Of a stretch of 64,000 bases of DNA, positions 59,290-64,000 are shown piece by piece. Position numbers and translations under genes: made by a program. Origin of the DNA: Desmodesmus armatus. Taxonomy: Eukaryota > Chlorophyta > Chlorophyceae > Sphaeropleales > Scenedesmaceae. Positions within the stretch are counted from its first letter, which is position 1. The number at the start of each line of letters is the position of its first letter. The notes under the pieces were generated by a model. The model saw only the letters and a list, made by a program, of their open reading frames with translations. It ran no database searches and had not been told where the DNA came from. The DNA lies in assembly GCA_007449985.2 (NCBI GenBank), contig VIIQ02000146.1, forward strand, positions 124,001-188,000, in the 5' to 3' direction.

Positions 59290-62200
59290 TCACAGCTTGA
59301 TTGTGATGTCAAGAGGCACCGCAGCTGCTAGGAGGTTGCCCAATGCTTGAGCACCTGGCACAACTCCTTTGCTACTGCTGGCACCATTCCATGAACTATC
59401 GTCATCCTGCCAACCACTGCTGCACCCCCCTCGGCTGCTGCTGCTGCTGCTGCTGCTGCTGAGCGTGAGGCTTGCTACTGGCAGAGAGGGCCGCCCCGTT
59501 ACTTGTCTCCGGCTGCTGCTCAGCTGGCCAATGCCAGGGTCCACACCTGCACAGCAATACGGCACAAACTGTCACACAATGCTGCATACAGTGACCTCCC
59601 CTGTGTATTGCCATCCTGCTGACAAGCATGATGTCGCACTCCACTTTGGGCGAGTCGATACAACGAAACAAACCACTTCCGAAACAAACCACTTCACTCG
59701 CTGGCAATGCGTGACACTGATGCAACAGAGCCTCTGGCACAAGCACATCACCCTCGACTCACCTGCTCCCAGTGCGTGGCGGCGTGCCACCTCTGACCGC
59801 AAGTCCTCCATCATGTTGTGCAGCACACGCCCACACAACCCACGCACCAAGTGTGCAACAGGACCTGTAGCAACAGCACCAGCAGCAAGCAGGGGGCAGG
59901 CGGTGCATGAGTGCAATGGAGGGAGGTCTGTCAAAACGATTCACAGCTTGCTGCCTGCAATCAGAGCTTGCGGCAGTGTCAACATCCCTGCATAGAATGT
60001 AAAAGAAGTAACCGTACCAACTGTCCTGCACTGCACTGCTGGCTAAGCAATGATGACACTGCTGGCCTGTGTGAATGGCAGGTAACACAGGAACAAAGCA
60101 CCACCGGGGAAGCGTCTGATGATGCCTACGTGTGCCACTCCACCTCTGCATGCAACACACCCATGTTTACTGGTGCTGGACTGATGCAGATCAAATCGAG
60201 GTGGGCTGGCGGCAACAGCAGTTGAAGAGGGCACGGGAGGAGGCAATACAAGCAAGTACAATGCCCTGTGCCTGCCTGATGTTGCCTGGCAGCCTGAGGT
60301 TCAGTTCTAACACCTACACCCTGACACCTGCATTCTGAACAATGGCCTATGCGCCATGCTGTGCCTGTCTGACATTACCTGGCGGTCTCACACGAGGTGA
60401 CAGGGCCTGGTTGAGAGTGACCAGGGCACTGGGGGGAGACGCCTGGGCGGTGCTGCCGCTGCTGCTGCTGCCGTGGTGAAGGATGCCTGCACACCAGCAG
60501 ACACATCCACACCAGCTACAGTTGATGACACACCAACACGCAACCCACGCTGGAGGGAACACCATGCAGAGGTGCCAGGTGAGCAATGCATACGCAACTT
60601 TGACAGGACAGCGTGCTTCGCATGTGCTCAGGCACGAGCATTTAAAAAGGCAGTATGCCACCACTGTTGTGGCACAGCCACCTGCCAACCTGCCTGAACT
60701 TCAACCACCAACCCTCTTCCACCCCGCCCCACCCCACCCCGCTTACCTTGGTTCTGCCACGACTGCTGATCAGCTGCTCCTGCTCCATCTTGGTGTGTGC
60801 CGTAAAAGTTGTATGTGCTGTAAGTATATCCTGCCGAAAGCGGTGCACATGCCATTCACCGCCCGCCCTCCATCCCCAAGCCCTCCTCCTCCACAGCCAC
60901 CCTGCTTTACCCCCCCCACACACACACCCTGCTTACTTCCAAGCCAGTTGTGTCCCTTCTCCTGCTGCTGCTGCTGCTGACCAGTTGATGCTGTCCCTCC
61001 CCTGTATATGCTGTCCAGTGTCTGCTGTGTGAAGGGCTGCACATGCCAGGTGCCGTCAAACTGTGACATGAAGCCATCACTGCGTGCATTGGTGAAGCGG
61101 ATGGTCCTAGCAATGTCGTCCTCCCACACATACAGCTCTGCGTTAAAGGGGGGGGGATTGAGACACATGGCAGCAAGAAGTCAGTCAGTGCCAGAACGGG
61201 CAGTAGCGGTAGCACGCGGTGTGGAATGTGTCGCCCTCCCAAACACGTTATGGCCCTCCCACACACACAGCGCCAGGTTGGGAAGGGAGAAGGGACACAT
61301 GGGATACTACTCAATTTAAGTTTCAATTTCAGGTTCAGGGTTTGGCAGTGATAGTGGGGCAAATGATTGCTGCCAACAGTCCACCCTTATATACAGCTTT
61401 GCATTGTGGTAGGAGAAGGGAAGAGCGTGGCAGGACACGATGCGACACACAGGCTGTTGGCCTGCAGGGTTGGGCCGCAGTGAAATAATCTGTCTTGGGG
61501 ATGAGCAGACGGGTCGATCCAGAAGATATCGGCCTCTGACTACGCCGGCAGACCCCTTAGTACACGAACCCCTACCCGTCACACCTGGGCGCCCAGGGTG
61601 CGAAGGGGTTCTCAAAAGGGGGTGCTAAGCCCTGTCAAGCCCTTCACAACCCCAACCCTTCACATGTGCCATGTGACAGCGGCGTCACTCCTTGATGACT
61701 GTGGACATGGTGCCCACAGTCAACCCAAGGGGGGGGGGGCAGCACGCACGCAGGAACAGCTGTGGCCGTAATCAATTCCTGAAACAACATGACTTCATCC
61801 ATTCCCAATAAGGGCTTCAGTATCCCGCACCATGCTGACACAGCATGCTGATACAGCCACGTATACACAGCATGTGCAGACTGTGAGGCAGCGGCACGAC
61901 TCACCTTGAGTGTTCTCGAGTGTCTGGCAGATATCCCGGAGCACCGTGTGCCCTGCAGTGTGCTATACAAATGCTGGCAATGACCGCTGCATGTTTGCAC
62001 ATATGCCAGGTGTAGCCACAGTTCCCAACCTTTGATTCAACCTTTGTTGTAATCTTCACCCTGCTTCCTAAATTCTTTCTTCACCCTGCTTCCTAAATTC
62101 TTTGTGAGTGCCCCCCCCCCCCCCCAAAATTAAACCCAACATAGCACCCTTGAACCCCTTTCAGCTCGCTCGACTGTGTCACAAGTAGCACCCATGAACC

Positions 62201-62474
62201 CTTCTAGCGCACTCACCTGTGTCAAAAGTAACTGATATCCACAGGAGCTGTGAGTGCCGTGCACATCCCACAAAACAAAACGATACAATTCCATGTAAAA
62301 CATGCAGACTGTTGCAGAGCAGCCCACCCACCTGTGTCAAAGGTTACTGATATCCACAGGAACTTAGTGAGTGCCCTGTGCCCGATCCGCATCTTGCGAC
62401 GCCCTTTGCCATCATCCTCCAGCGTGGTGCGGCTCAATGTGGCCCGAATGCCCCTGAAAATCTCATGGGATTCT

Positions 62475-62560
<86 letters not shown>

Positions 62561-63371
62561 GGGGAGGCAGATGAAGTGACGGCAGTAGCACAGTTGGTGG
62601 TTGAACGAACTGTTGACAGGGTCCGCTGTCGTCTGCATTCCCCTCTGCCAGCACCACTGCCAGCGATGCTGCCGACGCATGGGCGTGTCCTTCGTGCATT
62701 TCAAGGCATTTACAGACATTGCCACTGATGTGTGTTGTGGCTGTGGCAATTGCCAAAGCACTTGCTGTTGTTGCAGCAGCAGCAGCAGCAGCACCTGCTG
62801 ACTCATCGCTGTTGCTGCAGTTACTGCTGACGACTGGGCAGAAGCTGCCTTTAGGACTCACTAGGATCGATGAGCACATCATACACATCTGTGGGGTCGC
62901 CATCAATCTGTGATTCAGCAGGACATGTACAGCCACCAACACGCACATCCTCTCTGCTTAGCACACTCAGCAGGTACAACAGTCAGCAGGGGACGGGCAA
63001 ATTGGGTGATGTATGATGATGTGTCAGCAGCACCAAGAGCATGCAGCTACAATGTCGTGGTCCACACAGCAGCTGCATGGACACATACCTTGGCCCTGAG
63101 CACCAGATCATACAGAAATCCGGCAGCGGGCTGGCTAACCACAATTCGCTGGTCCTTATCAGACCTGTAGGCGCAGAGGCCATGAACAAAAGTGAAAAAT
63201 CTGAGCGAGATGCAAGCGAGATGCCAAGCCAGCAGCTGTTGATTGCCTCCAGACAGCTGCAGTAACAGCACAAAGAGAAATAGTGTGCGTGTGTGGCCAG
63301 TGCAGGGCTCACCAACTGTCCACTGTGGGGCCCTCACTGCTTGGAGCTTCGCCAGGCTGTTGTCCTCCCAT
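59290..63371 (-). CDS. SRPBCC / polyketide-cyclase-like lipid-binding protein, 9 exons
   Basis: Exons in gene order: 63371-63313, 63164-63089, 62907-62862, 62472-62332, 61137-60937, 60830-60747, 60486-60379, 59864-59763, 59546-59290; 357 aa, phases consistent. The SRPBCC (START-like) fold spans about residues 25-240: RIVVSQPAAGFLYDLVLRAK, DPTDVYDVLIDP, then SHEIFRGIRATLSRT, RALTKFLWISVTFDT, LYVWEDDIARTIRFTNARSD, GFMSQFDGTWHVQPF. Plant members of this group (polyketide cyclase/dehydrase and lipid transport superfamily) are often plastid proteins, and they bind hydrophobic ligands. The ligand is unknown here. The tail after residue 240 (HLVRGLCGRVLHNMMEDLRS, then Ser-rich) fits the family's C-terminal helix plus low complexity. 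The ATG at 63371 follows an AG in a possible acceptor, so a further 5' exon with a transit peptide is possible. Confidence 0.8.
60255..60300 (-). pseudogene. Decayed copy of the 3' end of SRPBCC exon 7
   Basis: Reverse-strand CAGGCTGCCAG then GCAACATCAGGCAGGCACAGGG matches the true exon end (GAGACCGCCAG, GTAATGTCAGACAGGCACAGC) about 90 bp upstream on the gene strand. The donor GT has become GC. Confidence 0.6.
62217..62262 (-). repeat. Intronic copy of the 3' end of SRPBCC exon 4 with donor
   Basis: It reads LLWISVTFDT and then ACAG|GTGAGT, against KFLWISVTFDT and ACAG|GTGGGT in the true exon (62472-62332). The copied donor is closer to consensus than the real one. The copy lies in the next intron. 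Confidence 0.82.
62478..62558. repeat. Uninterrupted (CAG)27 at the SRPBCC exon 4 acceptor
   Basis: 27 perfect CAG units run on the plus strand. On the gene strand this is (CTG)27, ending six bases before the chosen exon 4 start. It therefore replaces the normal polypyrimidine tract. Confidence 0.95.
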
Positions 63372-63809
63372 GGCCTGTGCTGTGATGCCGGCAGTAGGCA
63401 GATGTGTGCTTGGAACAGAAAGAATGCAGAAAACACAATTGAGCCTGCTGATGACGTATGCCCTGAAGGAATGTGCAACCTTGCTTAGATCAGATGGCCC
63501 CTGGACGATGTTTCGGTAGCAGCCTTGCTCGCGAACATGTGCACTTGTGGATGGAGTCGTGATTGGTAAGGTTGTTCAACCCTTGTCAGATGTCCTCTCA
63601 CTCATGACCCATGCAGGTCACACACATTCCCAACCGACAAATTGCAGCACTTCTGAGGCTCAGGGGGCGTCTGTGTAGTCAACTCCGTTGTTTCGTCATT
63701 TTCGTCAAGCATTCAGGGCCATGCAGTGAAAGGAGCTTCAGCAGGACCCCACACTGCCAGCAGAAGCAGTCACAGTGCTGGCCTGCAGCAGCAGCAGAAC
63801 CTCCTGGTC
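63372..63809. promoter_or_regulatory. Divergent SRPBCC / acidic nuclear protein promoter region
   Basis: 438 bp separate two outward-facing start codons. No clear core-promoter motif was seen. A missed 5' exon of the SRPBCC gene could also lie here. Confidence 0.4.
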
Positions 63810-64000
63810 ATGGCTCGAGGCGAGGAGGATTACGTGGAGGATGACGAGAATGAGGACTCGGACTTTGCCGCAGATGGGGACGATGAAGACCTAGATGATG
63901 AGGAGGTGGAGGAAGAGGCGCAAGCGGCCAGCAAATCCAAGAAGCGAGGCAGGAAGCCAGCAGCTGACAAGGGCAAGAAGAAGAAAAAGAAGGGGTCCCA
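63810..64000 (+). CDS. Acidic then lysine-rich nuclear protein, N-terminal part only
   Basis: ATG at 63810 opens a frame that runs off the window end. It reads MARGEEDYVEDDENEDSDFA, then further acidic runs (DGDDEDLDDEEVEEEAQ), then a basic stretch SKKRGRKPAADKGKKKKKKG. The RGRKP core is an AT-hook-like motif next to a nuclear-localisation-type lysine run. This composition is common at the N-termini of chromatin proteins. The family cannot be named from 63 residues. Confidence 0.6.
   Translation, partial: MARGEEDYVEDDENEDSDFAADGDDEDLDDEEVEEEAQAASKSKKRGRKPAADKGKKKKKKGS

Noticed and set aside
58485..59300. 271-codon open frame with a 13-residue peptide repeat, and three long antisense frames
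   Set aside because: The 13-bp minisatellite has no stop in any frame, so all six frames are open by construction. Codon evidence and splice context are absent, and the stretch is 3' flank of the SRPBCC gene.
63810..64000. Terminal gene is a paralogue of the HMG-box gene at the window start
   Set aside because: Both are Lys-rich nuclear-type proteins, but the visible parts (N-terminus of one, remainder of the other) do not overlap, so similarity cannot be tested here.

Overview
Nuclear DNA from a green alga, most likely a chlorophyte (Chlorophyceae-like). The reasons are intron-dense genes with GT-AG introns and tgcag acceptors, pervasive CAG/CTG runs coding for Gln, Ala or Ser tracts, and green-lineage genes: MSH1 with a GIY-YIG tail, a Whirly protein, and a plastid-type SRPBCC protein. 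I see no prokaryotic, organellar or viral gene content. I checked exon structures by hand for splice-site dinucleotides, reading phase and family alignment. No transcript data were available.

Layout. 1-4852 (+): 3' part of an HMG-box nuclear protein of unknown role. 5478-9062 (-): CobW/COG0523 metallochaperone GTPase. 9559-13543 (+): very-long-chain enoyl-CoA reductase. 14610-25220 (+): three tandem copies of an unrecognised three-exon gene in segmental units of about 4 kb that also carry a copied 3' end of the reductase gene; the unit continues as a gene-less remnant to about 26600. 27305-40095 (-): 16-exon TRM3/TARBP1-type tRNA 2'-O-ribose methyltransferase. 40415-52655 (+): 21-exon MSH1, divergent from TRM3 across 319 bp. 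53200-53765: decayed LINE fragment. 54507-56176 (-): Whirly ssDNA-binding protein. 58746-59281: 13-bp minisatellite. 59290-63371 (-): SRPBCC (polyketide-cyclase-like) protein. 63810-end (+): 5' end of an acidic then lysine-rich nuclear protein.

Working together. MSH1 and Whirly are convergent neighbours. In plants both suppress illegitimate recombination in organelle genomes, so this may be a small organelle-genome-maintenance neighbourhood. The other genes (VLCFA elongation, tRNA modification, metal trafficking) look like unrelated housekeeping functions.

The most unusual signal is structural. In at least five genes (CobW, enoyl reductase, TRM3, MSH1, SRPBCC) introns contain extra, partly decayed copies of the end of a flanking exon together with its splice site. 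Some copies are still open and in phase, so they could act as cassette exons. Two genes (HMG-box and MSH1) carry an apparent one-base deletion, either assembly error or real damage.
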